Shown: positions 1 through 8,831, numbered from the stretch's first letter. The stretch: 64,000 nt of DNA from CAWCWN01 sp963799245 (GCA_963799245.1 CAWCWN010000006.1:310001-374000); one strand, 5' to 3'. Translations and numbers: made by a program. The notes: a model not told the origin generated them from the letters alone.

Positions 1-1472
1 GCATACCACGCACTCGCCCGCGAGTGCAGCAGGGCAAGCTCCTCCTGGCTGAGGCGCTCCTGCAGGTGCTGCTGCAACAACCCCTGGAACAGATGGTGCA
101 AGCGATACCACCCCTGGCGCTCGTCCAGGGACACCAGAAAGAGGTTCGAGCGCTCCAACCCCTCCAGGGTGGCTTGCACCTGCTCGTTCGAGGCATCACT
201 CCCCATGACCGCTCGACACAACCCGGCGCAGAACTGCTCTAACAGCGACATCCGGACGACGAACTCCTGCACGGCTGGCGCTTGCTGGCTGAGAACTTCC
301 TCCGCCAGGTACCTGCTGATCGTGCGGTCAGGGGTATGGCCAAGCCCTTCCAGGAACGCCGTTTGGTCAGGCGCGTTACGCAACGAAAGAGCCGCCAGGT
401 GCACTATCGCAATCCAGCCCTCCGTCCGCTCTTCGAGCGCACCCGCGACATCGTGTGCCGCAACGCTTCCCACCACACGCGCGAGAAAGGCTTCCGTCTC
501 CTCCAGCGTAAAGCGCAAGTCGCTGCCACGCAGTTCGTGCAGGTGCCCCTGGGCCTGCCACCGGGCAAGCGGGAGCGGCGGATCAGAGCGGCTGGAGAGC
601 ACCAGGTGCACCTGGGCAGGCAGATGCTCGACTAGCAGTTCGAGCAAGCTGTGCACCTTGCTCGTGCGAATGCGATGATAATCATCCAGCACCAGGAGCA
701 GGTCTTCAGGTAGATCGGCCAGATCATTGCTGAACAGAGCGACCAGGGAATCAAGGGCTGGAAATCGTGGTGCCAGGGACAGGCTGGCTGTGGCCCCGAA
801 CGCATCGGGGAAAACGCGTTGCAGGGCAGCCGTGAGCGAGCGCACAAAGCTTGCCAGCTCGTCGTCGTGCTCATCGAGGGAGAGCCAGGCCGTGGGACGA
901 TCGATCGTCTCCATCCACTCGACCAGCAGGGTGGTCTTGCCAAAGCCCGCAGGAGCACACACCAACGTGACCTTGCCGCCAAGCCCGGCGTTCAAGCGCT
1001 CGAAGAGGCGGGGTCGGGGGATCAGATCGCTGCCCAGACGTGGTCGATAGAGTTTGGTGTGGATCAAAGAAGTGGAATGCTCGACAGCGAGCGCAATGCG
1101 CGGTGACGGGGGCATGGGGAGCCTGGAAGCACCAGGCTGCCTCGAGGGCACGCTGGCTTGCTCGCCTGGAACAGGCTCTCTGGCAAACGCCTGTGCAGCG
1201 GCTTGCAGCCGCTCCAGGGTCAGCGAGTGCGAGTGTCCCAGGTGGATGCGGTAGAGCTTGCCTTGGCGCCTGCGGTACGCTTTCCAGGAGGAACCCCTGG
1301 TACGCAGCACGCTCTTGCGTGCCGTAAAGGTGAGTGCATGATCGACGAACGTAAAAGAACTCTGCTGCTCCAGCCAGTCGTACCAGGCAGGGGTCCCAAC
1401 GAGAATCGGATCACCCTCTCTCTCAGACTGGAATAACCGCCCACCTTCCACTCTCGGGATTGTGCGGTGCAT
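1..1472 (-). CDS. LuxR/MalT-type STAND ATPase regulator, C-terminus cut by window edge
   Basis: About 490 codons are open from an ATG at 1472 to the left edge, so the C-terminal helix-turn-helix is not seen. Residues about 30-95 form a basic domain (WYDWLEQQ..SFTF, GKLYRIHLG, LTLERL) often found at the start of Ktedonobacteria LuxR regulators. A P-loop follows at about 173-181 (APAGFGKTT), a Walker B near 250 (LLLVLDDYH), then the SSRSDPPLPLARW and HHLFQGLLQQ segments typical of MalT-like NTPases. By family, such proteins are ligand-gated activators. The ligand cannot be read from the sequence. A G-rich ribosome site (AAAGGGGGGA) precedes the ATG. No partner gene lies on this side. Confidence 0.85.
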   Translation of the reverse strand, partial: MHRTIPRVEGGRLFQSEREGDPILVGTPAWYDWLEQQSSFTFVDHALTFTARKSVLRTRGSSWKAYRRRQGKLYRIHLGHSHSLTLERLQAAAQAFAREPVPGEQASVPSRQPGASRLPMPPSPRIALAVEHSTSLIHTKLYRPRLGSDLIPRPRLFERLNAGLGGKVTLVCAPAGFGKTTLLVEWMETIDRPTAWLSLDEHDDELASFVRSLTAALQRVFPDAFGATASLSLAPRFPALDSLVALFSNDLADLPEDLLLVLDDYHRIRTSKVHSLLELLVEHLPAQVHLVLSSRSDPPLPLARWQAQGHLHELRGSDLRFTLEETEAFLARVVGSVAAHDVAGALEERTEGWIAIVHLAALSLRNAPDQTAFLEGLGHTPDRTISRYLAEEVLSQQAPAVQEFVVRMSLLEQFCAGLCRAVMGSDASNEQVQATLEGLERSNLFLVSLDERQGWYRLHHLFQGLLQQHLQERLSQEELALLHSRASAWY

Positions 1473-2234
1473 ACAAATCCCCCCTTTGTATCGCGCACTC
1501 ACAAGAGAGCACTCCAGAACGTCGGCTGTGAAGGCACCGGTTCTTCTCACGCACAATGCAACACCGTCTTCAACAGGGCAGGATGGTGAGCCTTTCTCAA
1601 CACCTGAGTTCCTCATGCTCCATACGTCTCTGAGGAAGCAAGGGAAGAGAACACTATATAAGGAATGATCGTGTTGTCAGAGGTGTTGAGCACAAGACAC
1701 GCTCGAACTGTCTCCTTCTGCAAAAGACAGAAGGAGGCAGGATATTCAATCCTCTTTGGTTAGAGTGCATCTGGCACATCACACTTTTAGCATATCAGTT
1801 ACCAAAATGCTTGCGATGGAATCACACGTCTATCACAACGAGAGCAATTGCTTGACAACCATTTGCCGTTTTCCCTGCGAAAGAACAGAACGCTCAAAAC
1901 TACCCCCTTTTCTATCCCCGGTGGGGAATAGCTATTTCGCATGTCTGAGACTACAGTTCTTCTTAAGTACTAATCCGTCCAAATTTTCCGACGGAGCAAT
2001 CGGCTTATCCGACTGGAACACTGGGAGGTGCGTGATTCGGGGTTTTTGAACTGCATCATGCACCTCTTGAGCCTGATCTCCTCCATGGAGCTCGAGGCCG
2101 AACCCATCACGCCAGGGAAACGACAGCATCCGTACGGGTAGAAAGAACCGGAGAGAGCCTATCACCTGGTTCCTGAAGTGTATGAGTGGCTCTGTGAACT
2201 TGGTAGCATACAGCAGAAGAGAAAGGAGAAGCTT
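1473..2234. other. Intergenic region, no gene recognised
   Basis: About 760 bases lie between the divergent LuxR-type gene and the aquaporin gene. Short open frames exist on both strands but show no family resemblance and have no good ribosome sites. The stretch must hold the promoters of both flanking genes. A TTGACA occurs at 1852-1857 but I could not pair it with a convincing -10. Confidence 0.5.
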
Positions 2235-3092
2235 ATGAGCAGTCAAGACGTCTCTCGCGAGCAGCATGAGCGCCCGGTCTTGAACCCCCTCACGACTGCA
2301 CTGGAATTTAACCGCAGGAACTTCGACAATCCCGCCTATGAGTGGCGGCGACTGTTCTCGGAGGTCCTGGGCACGTTCTTGCTCGTGATCGTCGCAGCCG
2401 GTGGAGGAACTATCAACGCGGTGAGCAACGGAGCCATCAGCCGGTCAGCGGCGGTAACCGCGCCGGGCCTGATGGTCCTGGCTGTGATCCTCTTCATGGG
2501 AGCGATCTCCGGGGCCCATCTCAATCCTGCGGTCAGCATTGCGTTTGCCGTTCGCGGCGATTTCCCGTGGCTGCGCGTGCCCGGCTACATCATCGCCCAG
2601 TTGGTCGGAGCCACCCTGGCGTGCCTGCTCCTGGCAGCATTGTTCGGCCGAGTGGGCATGCTCGGCGCCACCGAGCCGGGGCCAGGTATCAGCGACTGGC
2701 AGGCGTTGATTATGGAGGTTGTCCTGACGGCCGGCCTGGTGAGCACGATCCTGGGGACAGCCTCCAGAGCGCAGAACCTTGGGCCCATCTCGGCGTTCGG
2801 GGTGGGTGCGTACATCATCCTGGCCGGGCTCTGGGCCAGCCCGATCAGTGGGGCGTCGATGAATCCGGCGCGCTCGTTTGGCCCGGATCTGGTGCTCTGG
2901 GACTTCTCCCACTACTGGGTCTACATCGTGGGTCCAATCGCCGGTGGGCTGCTTGCCGTCGGCATCGCCTATCTCCTACGGGGTCGTGGGGGAGATGTAT
3001 CCGGCATCCAGGCCGCGCAGGGGAAATTGGAGGAAATTTTGCCTCAAGCCACTGATAAGCCAGATGGGAGCGCAGAGAGCAGGGAGAGTTAG
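2235..3092 (+). CDS. MIP-family aquaporin/glycerol channel
   Basis: A 285-residue six-helix channel of the major intrinsic protein family, passing water or small neutral solutes across the inner membrane. Both half-helix motifs are present: GAHLNPAVS in the first repeat and GASMNPARSFGPD in the second. R follows the second NPA, as the selectivity filter requires. The N-terminal 45 residues and the charged C-terminal tail are cytoplasmic extensions. The frame opens upstream at 2178, but the ATG at 2235 has a good AGAAAGGAGAAG site, so I start there. The acidic residue placement does not let me decide between water and glycerol. The gene appears to be monocistronic. Confidence 0.92.
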   Translation: MSSQDVSREQHERPVLNPLTTALEFNRRNFDNPAYEWRRLFSEVLGTFLLVIVAAGGGTINAVSNGAISRSAAVTAPGLMVLAVILFMGAISGAHLNPAVSIAFAVRGDFPWLRVPGYIIAQLVGATLACLLLAALFGRVGMLGATEPGPGISDWQALIMEVVLTAGLVSTILGTASRAQNLGPISAFGVGAYIILAGLWASPISGASMNPARSFGPDLVLWDFSHYWVYIVGPIAGGLLAVGIAYLLRGRGGDVSGIQAAQGKLEEILPQATDKPDGSAESRES

Positions 3093-3422
3093 GCGAGAGC
3101 GGAGAGCCTGTCATCTCAACCTCTGCCCAAGTGCAACAAAAATACAAGGATGAACGCTAGCTTGCGGTCATCACCGATGCCCTGGCTCATCTTGGAAGCT
3201 GGGCGATCACGGAGATCAATTCCTTAACTTTCTGCACCATCTGGGAAGTGTACGAAGCATTGTCTCCCTGGCAGATCACGTTTCACGTACCACCAACGCC
3301 AGGGAAGGCACCTGCACATCAGACGGCGGCGCGAACATCGACTGCCACGAAACGACCAGCCAGTCGTAGTCAAAGTACCAGGCAGCCACACTCAGATGCT
3401 GAGTTAAGAGGGAACCTACAAC
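3093..3422. other. Intergenic region, nothing recognised
   Basis: About 330 bases between the aquaporin and the interrupted HD-domain gene. No coding frame with a recognisable product and no clear terminator hairpin was seen. Confidence 0.4.
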
Positions 3423-3832
3423 ATGGTAATCACCGAACAAGCAAGCTACCTGCTGGCAAAGGTGGCGACGGAGGTGCAGGCTCGCTTCACCGATTTCAGC
3501 GACCTGGCGCACGGTTGGGAGCATGTCCACCGGGTCTATCATCTCGCCCTGCACCTGGCAGAGCAGGAACACGCCGATGGCTTGATCGTCGGGATGGCAG
3601 CCTTGCTGCATGATCTTGGTCGTACGACCCGCGACCCTCTGCGCTCACACGCGGAACGCTCCGTTGTGCTCACGACTGATCTGCTGGCTTCTTTTGACCT
3701 GCCCACCGAGACCCGGAGCGCGATTTTTCACGCGATCCTGGCCCATAGCTATCGTCTTGGCATTGAGCCTGCGACCCTTGAAGCGCGTGTGCTCTATGAC
3801 GCGGATCGCTTAGATAGCCTGGGGGCGAGTGG

Positions 3833-5242
3833 CTTTCACGGGTAGGTTTTTGTTCATGCGACCGCCTCGGAAGCCAAAGGAGGCACATCCGCTGGTGGTA
3901 TGGTCAGAAACGGTTTCAGCAGACGTTCCTTCTTGGAGGGCTTGCGAGGCGGCATCCTCGTTGGCCATGGCTCTGGGATGAAGCGTCCCAACGGCAGTCG
4001 TCGTCTGTCCAGCACCGCCACGAAAATCCGTCGCACCCCCTGGGCAAAGCAACTTTGCAGCCGCGGTCTTGACCGCTTGGTGGCCTGGCGACGCGCGATA
4101 TGCCATGTGGGTAACGCCTCCAACCCGCTGCAGGGCTGCGTGGCATCAGCCTCCCCTCCCACGCTGACGACCCATAAGGTCGCCACCGCGATAGCTAACC
4201 ATAAGCGACTGGCTCGTGTCGGATCGGTCATCTTCGTTTGATGCCATTGCCAGCCTCCCCGCTTGGAGTCTTTGAACCCCCCTTCGATCCAGCTCCGCAT
4301 GCTGTACCACACCACATCGGCTGCCTCGGGAGCCAAATCGGTCAGCACCAGCCAGGCGTCGGCGTAGCCTTCCTCCCAGCGTGCGAGCAGCGTACAGCGC
4401 ACGGTCCTCTGCACAAAGCAATCGACTCGACCGCACCACGCGCTTCCCGTTTGGGGAACCAGCGAACTCAGCCAATCAAACCGCTCAGCTCCCACCGGAC
4501 GCACTTTGCCGCCCAGATTAATGCGCAAGAACGGATGCCAGCCCAACGAGATCAGGTGACGGAAGAGCCAGGGAGCATACAACCCACGATCCGCGAGCAC
4601 AATCACTGTCCAATGCTTGGGCACGCGGCCTTGCAGCGAGGTAAACAACGCTTTCCAATACGGTTCCCACGCTCCTTTTTCCCCGCCATGCAACAGCTTC
4701 CAGGCCACCGGAATGGCACAACTGCGGTAGAGCACGCTGATGCAGAGCACCGTGAAGCGGTCGGTCAGCGTGGTCGCATCCATTCCTACTGCCAGCCGGC
4801 ATTCGCTTGCAGGCCATTTGCTCACAATCCAGCCCAGCAGCGGCCCAAAGCAGAGCGTCACATCCACGTCTTGCCGATGCTCCCCTTTTTTGTCCTGGGC
4901 ATCATAGCACCACTCACGCAGTTGTTGACGCAGCGTGGACACTGATGATCCCATGAGGTCAGCCAGCAGGGCCGCCACGCTCGTGATACCACAGGACTTG
5001 GCCAGCACCAGCCCATAGCTCCATAACGCTAACACATGCGCTTGCGGGCGACTCAAGTGGGGCAGATACATTGACACGGTCCCTTCCCATTGCGATAATG
5101 CTTTCCGATGAGACATCTCTTTCCTCCGATACTGCGGTACGTTCATACCTTGCATCGTATCAGAAAGGGATTTCTCTCCTTGTTTCTTCGACCTGTTTTT
5201 CTCTCCTTGCTTGCTTGCTTTTCAAATACCTACCCCTGAAAG
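3833..5242 (-). mobile_element. IS4-family insertion sequence, about 1410 bp, intact-looking
   Basis: The ends are inverted repeats: CTTTCACGGGTAGGTTTTTG at the left and CTTTCAGGGGTAGGTATTTG at the right (read inward). They are flanked by an 11-bp direct repeat GGGGCGAGTGG at 3822-3832 and 5243-5253. An 11-bp duplication fits IS4-family behaviour. One complete transposase gene lies inside on the minus strand. The perfect target copies and exact repair of the host frame indicate recent insertion. Confidence 0.93.
3854..5155 (-). CDS. IS4-family DDE transposase
   Basis: A 433-residue transposase that cuts and rejoins the ends of the surrounding insertion sequence. Catalytic acids are visible as D126 (VGMDATTL), D189 (LADRGLY) and E291. 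E291 lies inside the diagnostic IS4 YREK signature, Y284-R287-E291-K298 in the segment YSMRSWIEGGFKDSK with the expected 2-3-6 spacing. The basic C-terminal tail (PPRKPSKKER) probably contacts DNA. The gene is uninterrupted and fills nearly the whole element, so the copy may be active. Several Met codons lie near the N-terminus; the true start could be M14. Confidence 0.92.
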   Translation of the reverse strand: MQGMNVPQYRRKEMSHRKALSQWEGTVSMYLPHLSRPQAHVLALWSYGLVLAKSCGITSVAALLADLMGSSVSTLRQQLREWCYDAQDKKGEHRQDVDVTLCFGPLLGWIVSKWPASECRLAVGMDATTLTDRFTVLCISVLYRSCAIPVAWKLLHGGEKGAWEPYWKALFTSLQGRVPKHWTVIVLADRGLYAPWLFRHLISLGWHPFLRINLGGKVRPVGAERFDWLSSLVPQTGSAWCGRVDCFVQRTVRCTLLARWEEGYADAWLVLTDLAPEAADVVWYSMRSWIEGGFKDSKRGGWQWHQTKMTDPTRASRLWLAIAVATLWVVSVGGEADATQPCSGLEALPTWHIARRQATKRSRPRLQSCFAQGVRRIFVAVLDRRRLPLGRFIPEPWPTRMPPRKPSKKERLLKPFLTIPPADVPPLASEAVA

Positions 5243-5518
5243 GGGGCGAGTGGGGTGATGCGCTGGGCTATGACCATGAAGCACGGGCGGTGGCCCCAAA
5301 CCAGGACCTACCATCCTGACGACCCGTTCGCGCTGTGGCGCGTTCCGGATGAGCAGCGCTATCTGCTCGACCACTTCTTCACAAAACTCTTGAAGCTCCA
5401 GGATGCGATGACGACGGCTACGGGGCGGGCCATGGCAGAGCGCCGTATTGCCTTTCTGCACCTTTATTTGCAGGAACTCCAGCAAGAACTAACAGAGGGA
5501 GGATATGGCAATGCGTCA

Positions 5519-5552
5519 AGTGACCCCACGGCTAAAGCCGGGGGCTTGTCCC
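5519..5552 (-). mobile_element. Right-end hairpin of an IS200/IS605-type element (solo)
   Basis: On the plus strand the stretch at 5524-5544 reads CCCCACGGCT-aa-AGCCGGGGG. It is the mirror image of the right-end hairpin seen again at 46.77 kb. Such subterminal hairpins are recognised by Y1 transposases and form the 3' end of the omega RNA. No tnpA or tnpB is adjacent, so this is a solo remnant at the 3' end of the split HD gene. Confidence 0.6.
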
Positions 5553-5612
5553 TAGACTACGAGGATCTGAGACGATAGGCCGCTTGACAGGCGACCCACC
5601 AGCAAAGGCTGA

Positions 5613-5747
5613 ATTACCTTTGTGCGGGCCTACTGGAGCACCTGGCATGAGCGGCATCCCGATCAGTTTCCCGCCGCAGAACCGGAGCAGAAGTATGTGG
5701 AAGTGGCAGGTCATGGTAGGTATGATCAGCCCGCGATCGGTACATAG
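5613..5747 (+). pseudogene. Remnant of an unrecognised gene, 3' end
   Basis: A 44-codon frame with natural-looking composition (RAYWSTWHERHPD, then a VEVAGHGRYDQ tail) follows directly after an in-frame stop and has no start codon. I do not recognise the family. It reads like the C-terminus of a once longer protein stranded in mobile debris. Confidence 0.3.
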
Positions 5748-6049
5748 GCGAGTGCCTTCATCGCGCTTCAACACCCCGTTGGGCGAAAAAGCTCTCCCAA
5801 CAGGTGAGAGAGCTGGGAGCGAACACATGGGTAATCCTGTGGTCATGCAGACAGGAATGCGCCTGGCACAGAACAGATACGGGAAGTCGCATTGCCCGGC
5901 AATCGCTGACAATATCTGGTCCTGGCTCGGAATGAAGGCGTTGAGCATGAGCGAGTCTCAGACCTTCGCCTGGCGAGCGTAGCGGACAGCGCTCTCCCAA
6001 CAGGTGGGACCCGGGGTCGAAGCGTCGATAGAGGACTGCAGAGGGAGAA
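5748..6049. repeat. Intergenic stretch with a 16-mer repeated 200 bp apart
   Basis: GCTCTCCCAACAGGTG occurs at 5791-5806 and again at 5991-6006, exactly 200 bp apart. The first copy is followed by AGAGAGCTGGGAGC, which can fold back on it. No gene is recognised in between. Confidence 0.5.
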
Positions 6050-6286
6050 TTGAGTGACATCATGAAAGCGTTCATACACTATCTTACCAACAAAGAAGCG
6101 CGTGTCTTGTTGCGCGAAGCTGCCTTCACGAAAGTAGAAATACGTCGCTTCCAGAGATTTTATCGACGCTATAAGCCCAATGAGATGGATCAAGCATCAC
6201 TGGACCTGCGCCACCTTGAGTTTGTGCGCTGGCTGGTGGCTTCCCACAGGTTAAGTGATTGGATTGATGAAACGAGCAATGGCTGA
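6050..6286 (+). CDS. Small hypothetical protein, 78 aa
   Basis: A short, charged, tryptophan-containing protein (KAFIHYLTNKEARVLLREAA, FVRWLVASHRLSDWIDET). No family recognised. A TTG start at 6050 lies just after GAGGGAGAA; the in-frame ATG at 6062 is an alternative with longer spacing. Amphipathic helices dominate and no membrane segment is seen. Codon use resembles neighbouring genes, so it is probably real, but the surroundings are mobile debris. Confidence 0.5.
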   Translation: MSDIMKAFIHYLTNKEARVLLREAAFTKVEIRRFQRFYRRYKPNEMDQASLDLRHLEFVRWLVASHRLSDWIDETSNG

Positions 6287-6485
6287 GAGGAGCAATGCCC
6301 CCACATGCCCTGGCAAGAATTCGGATGGCCCTCCAGGTGATACGAGCATCCAGAGCTCATCTCCCCTGGATCTCTGCGTATTCAGGGACGACGCTTGTAT
6401 CAATGTCCGAGGCGTGGGTCTGGTCTTGCTCGTTGGCATCTGCAGACAATTACCGCCTCCTGCTATGGACAGTTCGCCTCCTGGG

Positions 6486-6599
6486 GTCACCTTGGTCAGC
6501 TACACTCCCTTTGTGGAAGAGGTGAAGAGGGAGAATATACTCACGGTGACAATTCAGGGTGACGCATTCACAGGAGTGTTGGCACATGCTTTCAACGGC
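6486..6599 (+). pseudogene. Fragment of an FtsH periplasmic domain
   Basis: Within a longer open frame, residues reading VSYTPFVEEVKRENILTVTI then GDAFTG match the pattern of the FtsH N-terminal extracytoplasmic domain (Y-x-x-F-x-x-V ... V-x-I-x-G). The AAA+ and zinc-protease parts of FtsH are absent. The fragment stops at the IS6-like element starting at 6681. The call rests on motif resemblance only. Confidence 0.5.
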
Positions 6600-6680
6600 C
6601 AGGCGTGTCAGCCACGTTCGGATAATTATGTGACGACTTCCCTTGCGCAGAGGATTGTCTTGGCGTCTGCTCACTCTTTG

Positions 6681-6840
6681 GGTTCTGTTGCAAAAATTTT
6701 AAACTCATCAAATTGAAAGATGTTTCACCTGCTCTTTTTCGTAAAACAGGGAGAAAATGCGCCTCTTTCTTCAAGAGATGCTTCTCATACTGCACATGCA
6801 TTCTTCAATTTCGTGCTTCAAAATATTTTGCAACAGAGCC
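6681..6840. mobile_element. 160-bp solo element with IS6-family-like inverted ends
   Basis: The left end reads GGTTCTGTTGCAAAAATTTT. The right end, read inward on the minus strand, is GGCTCTGTTGCAAAATATTT. Both match the IS6/IS26-type terminal pattern GG(C/T)TCTGTTGCAAA, and the similarity extends for about 40 bases. No transposase is inside. The 8-bp flanks (ACTCTTTG and GCAGGAAA) differ, so no target duplication remains. It sits exactly between the FtsH fragment and the truncated ATPase gene. Confidence 0.72.
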
Positions 6841-7691
6841 GCAGGAAACGTTCCCGCTGCAAATCCGTCTCGCTCAGCTTTGCGCGGCGATCAAGTTCTC
6901 TGTGCAGGTAGCCAAGGTGCTCAGCAACTTCATCGGGGCTTTGCGCAACACAATCAATGATCCTGCGGCCAACGGTAAACGATGTCACGTGCGGCAGGTT
7001 CTCGAACAGCCTGCTTGTTTTGTGTTCCGCATCGAGCAGAGCGACCGCCAGGTTCGGGGCTGTTAACTGTGGTAACTTGGTCGAGAACGGAACCCGCGAG
7101 ACAAGACTTGCCCTTGCCGGACGCGCCGATGAATTTGTAGTGCGTCCCGTCAATCAAATCGAGCACAAACGGCTCACCAGTCTCTTTGCTCACGCCGAGG
7201 CACACATTCAGGCCATTCTCGCGCAACTGGCCGATAGCGAACTCCTGCGTTGGCCGATGCACTTCTGGCGCTGGCAGTTGTGGTGGCTCTGCCGAGCCTT
7301 CGACCTGCTTGATGTTGTAGCTGAGCTTCGTATCCTGGTGATGATGCACTTTCATGCCTTTGGTGGTAGCCATGAAGTTATCGTTATATGCATACACGCG
7401 CTCTTTTTCTCGCAGGGGAATGACTACATATTTAACAATGCAGACGACAATAAGGACTAATGCAGCTAGTACCGGCAGCACAATGAGTGCGTACATGCTG
7501 TATTTAAAGAAATTGGCCATGAATAGGAAAAAGCCATGTCGGTCGGTGATACCCCACGAGATCATGCCGACCGCCATGATAACTAGAAAGAAGCCCACCA
7601 GCATGGTGACGGCTGGCGCGAACACCACGACATTCTTGTTTCCCACCCTGTTGTGGCTAAGGATATGCCGCTCGCCCTCGTTGTGTTCCAT
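6841..7691 (-). pseudogene. FtsK/HerA-like DNA-translocase ATPase, truncated and frameshifted
   Basis: The N-terminus holds two membrane helices (about 22-45 and 60-90), then a linker and an ATPase start with a P-loop-like GASGKGKS preceded by DGTHYKFI. This matches membrane-anchored FtsK/TraG-type ATPases of conjugative and integrative elements. Near 7070-7080 the frame shifts. The homologous reading continues in another frame as PNLAVALLDAEHKTS, then stops abruptly at the IS6-like end, where the last sense codon runs into the inverted repeat. Walker B and the C-terminal half are missing. Adjacent recombinase genes suggest it belonged to an integrative element. Confidence 0.75.
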
Positions 7692-7853
7692 AGAGCAATG
7701 CTCCTGTTTGACTCGGGCACCGCTCGGCTGCTTCGTTCGTATTAACTATCAGCCGGCAGCGCAAAATGTGGTTGTGCCATCGGTCAGCGCTGAAATTGTG
7801 TCTGGAACCACGACTTCAGCGCGATTTATTTAATGATTTTATTTTTTTCTGCG

Positions 7854-7890
7854 TTTTATTTTTTAAATCCGCGCAACAAAAAAAATAAAA
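7854..7890. terminator. A/T-rich hairpin downstream of the 97-aa gene
   Basis: TTTTATTTTTT (7854-7864) and AAAAAATAAAA (7880-7890) form an 11-bp perfect stem with a short GC-containing loop, inside an extremely AT-rich stretch (about 7825-7905). Read on the minus strand it follows the 97-aa gene and could act as a terminator. It may equally be an element-specific site. Confidence 0.45.
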
Positions 7891-7906
7891 CCATTATTTA
7901 TTTCAG

Positions 7907-8200
7907 CTAGGTGTTTTGCGTCTCCTCGAATGGCGGCAGTGTATCGTCGTAAGGATCGTCTTCTTCGGCACAGCTCTCAATTTCGTTGGGTGCCAGGCTC
8001 ATCGCTGCATTGCGCTCGGTCGCTTCCCGAATGCGAGCTTTCTGATCGACCTGTGCGATACGCTCGGTCATTTCCCCGATGTGATCAATCATCCAGGCTG
8101 CCAGTTCCATCGCATCGACAAGCGGAACCGTCACCTTGCTTCCGTCAATATCGCGCAGAACCAACACTGCGTCGTCGAAGTAGATCTGGCTTATCAACAT
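7907..8200 (-). CDS. Hypothetical 97-aa protein of the recombinase module
   Basis: A small soluble acidic protein. The N-terminal half is beta-rich (ISQIYFDDAVLVLRDIDG, VTVPLVDAMELAAWMIDHI), then comes a helical segment, then an acidic tail (EEDDPYDDTLPPFEE). It ends 20 bp before the tyrosine-recombinase remnant, on the same strand. No family recognised. Cargo or an accessory protein of the decayed integrative element is an inference from position only. Confidence 0.6.
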   Translation of the reverse strand: MLISQIYFDDAVLVLRDIDGSKVTVPLVDAMELAAWMIDHIGEMTERIAQVDQKARIREATERNAAMSLAPNEIESCAEEDDPYDDTLPPFEETQNT

Positions 8201-8220
8201 GTGCTCACCATGCTTTCTGA

Positions 8221-8831
8221 TTAAAGATTGTCCAACACCGATTTGCTAGACTTGCGTGCTTGCTCTGCCCGCAGCGAGCGCAAGTAGACTTCTGTCACCT
8301 GTACGCTTTCGTGGCCCATGAGCCGGGATAAGACGTACACGTCACCACCCTGCGCTAAAAAGTTCATCGCGAATGTATGCCTGAACGAATGAGCAGAAAC
8401 GCGAATGCCCGTGATATTCGCGCGCTGCTTCAAACGGTGAAGCATCTGGTCAAGCGCGCTCACCGTAAGCGGCTCATGCCTGTAGCCCAAAAACACATGG
8501 TTTTCGCCAATCTCTGTTGTGTGTGCAATTCTGATATAGTCATGCAACATTTTGCGCGCGTTCACGCCAATTGGGACTTCGCGCTGTTTACGGCCCTTGC
8601 CGAGAACCCTCAGAAAACCGTCTCTGACGGTCATATGGACGTTTTCTAGCGTGAGGCTACAGTTTCCAAGCTTGCTCGCACTCCAGTGTCCACCAGCACC
8701 GCGACAATCGCTTTATTGCGCACCGCCATGGTATTGAACATATTCTGCCCCGTTTCGTCATTGTTCATCATGAACCTCGTTAACTCGGGCGCTGTTGGCA
8801 CGTTGTATAATTTCCAGTGCCAGCGGCGCAA
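8221..8831 (-). pseudogene. Tyrosine recombinase, N-terminus missing and frameshifted
   Basis: Two frames together encode the catalytic half of an XerC/D-like recombinase. The upstream frame (to about 8665) ends in NKAIVAVLVDTGVRAS, the box-I arginine region. The reading then continues in another frame as LGNCSLTLENV, RVLGKGRKQREVPIG and SAHSFRHTFAMNF, then LMGHESVQVTEVYLRSL with the tyrosine nucleophile. The SAM-like N-terminal DNA-binding domain is absent upstream of 8831. A one- or two-base indel near 8665 explains the break. It resembles the intact recombinase at 9.0-9.95 kb, down to the shared C-terminal SVLDNL, suggesting an ancient tandem pair. Confidence 0.82.

Larger units (their letters stand above)
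3423..5578 (+). pseudogene. HD-domain phosphohydrolase gene split by an IS4-type insertion
   Basis: The first part (3423-3832) encodes an HD-fold start with HGWEHVHRV, then LLHDLGR and DADRLDSLGASG. That gives the H...HD...D metal ligands of HD phosphohydrolases. The reading then enters an insertion sequence. If the insertion and one target copy are removed, the frame resumes exactly (5254-5578) with a further 107 residues, restoring a protein of about 245 aa. Such proteins hydrolyse nucleotides or nucleotide-like phosphates; the substrate is unknown. The start ATG has GAGGGAA upstream. The last residues (from about 5519) run through an IS200/605-type hairpin, so the native C-terminus may also be lost. 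The gene is presumably inactive. Confidence 0.88.

Noticed and set aside
1756..2049. 97-codon plus frame before the aquaporin
   Set aside because: Poor start site, no resemblance to anything, composition unlike neighbouring genes.
4238..4945. 235-codon plus-strand frame opposite the IS4 transposase
   Set aside because: It is the antisense shadow of a clear transposase and has no family resemblance or ribosome site.
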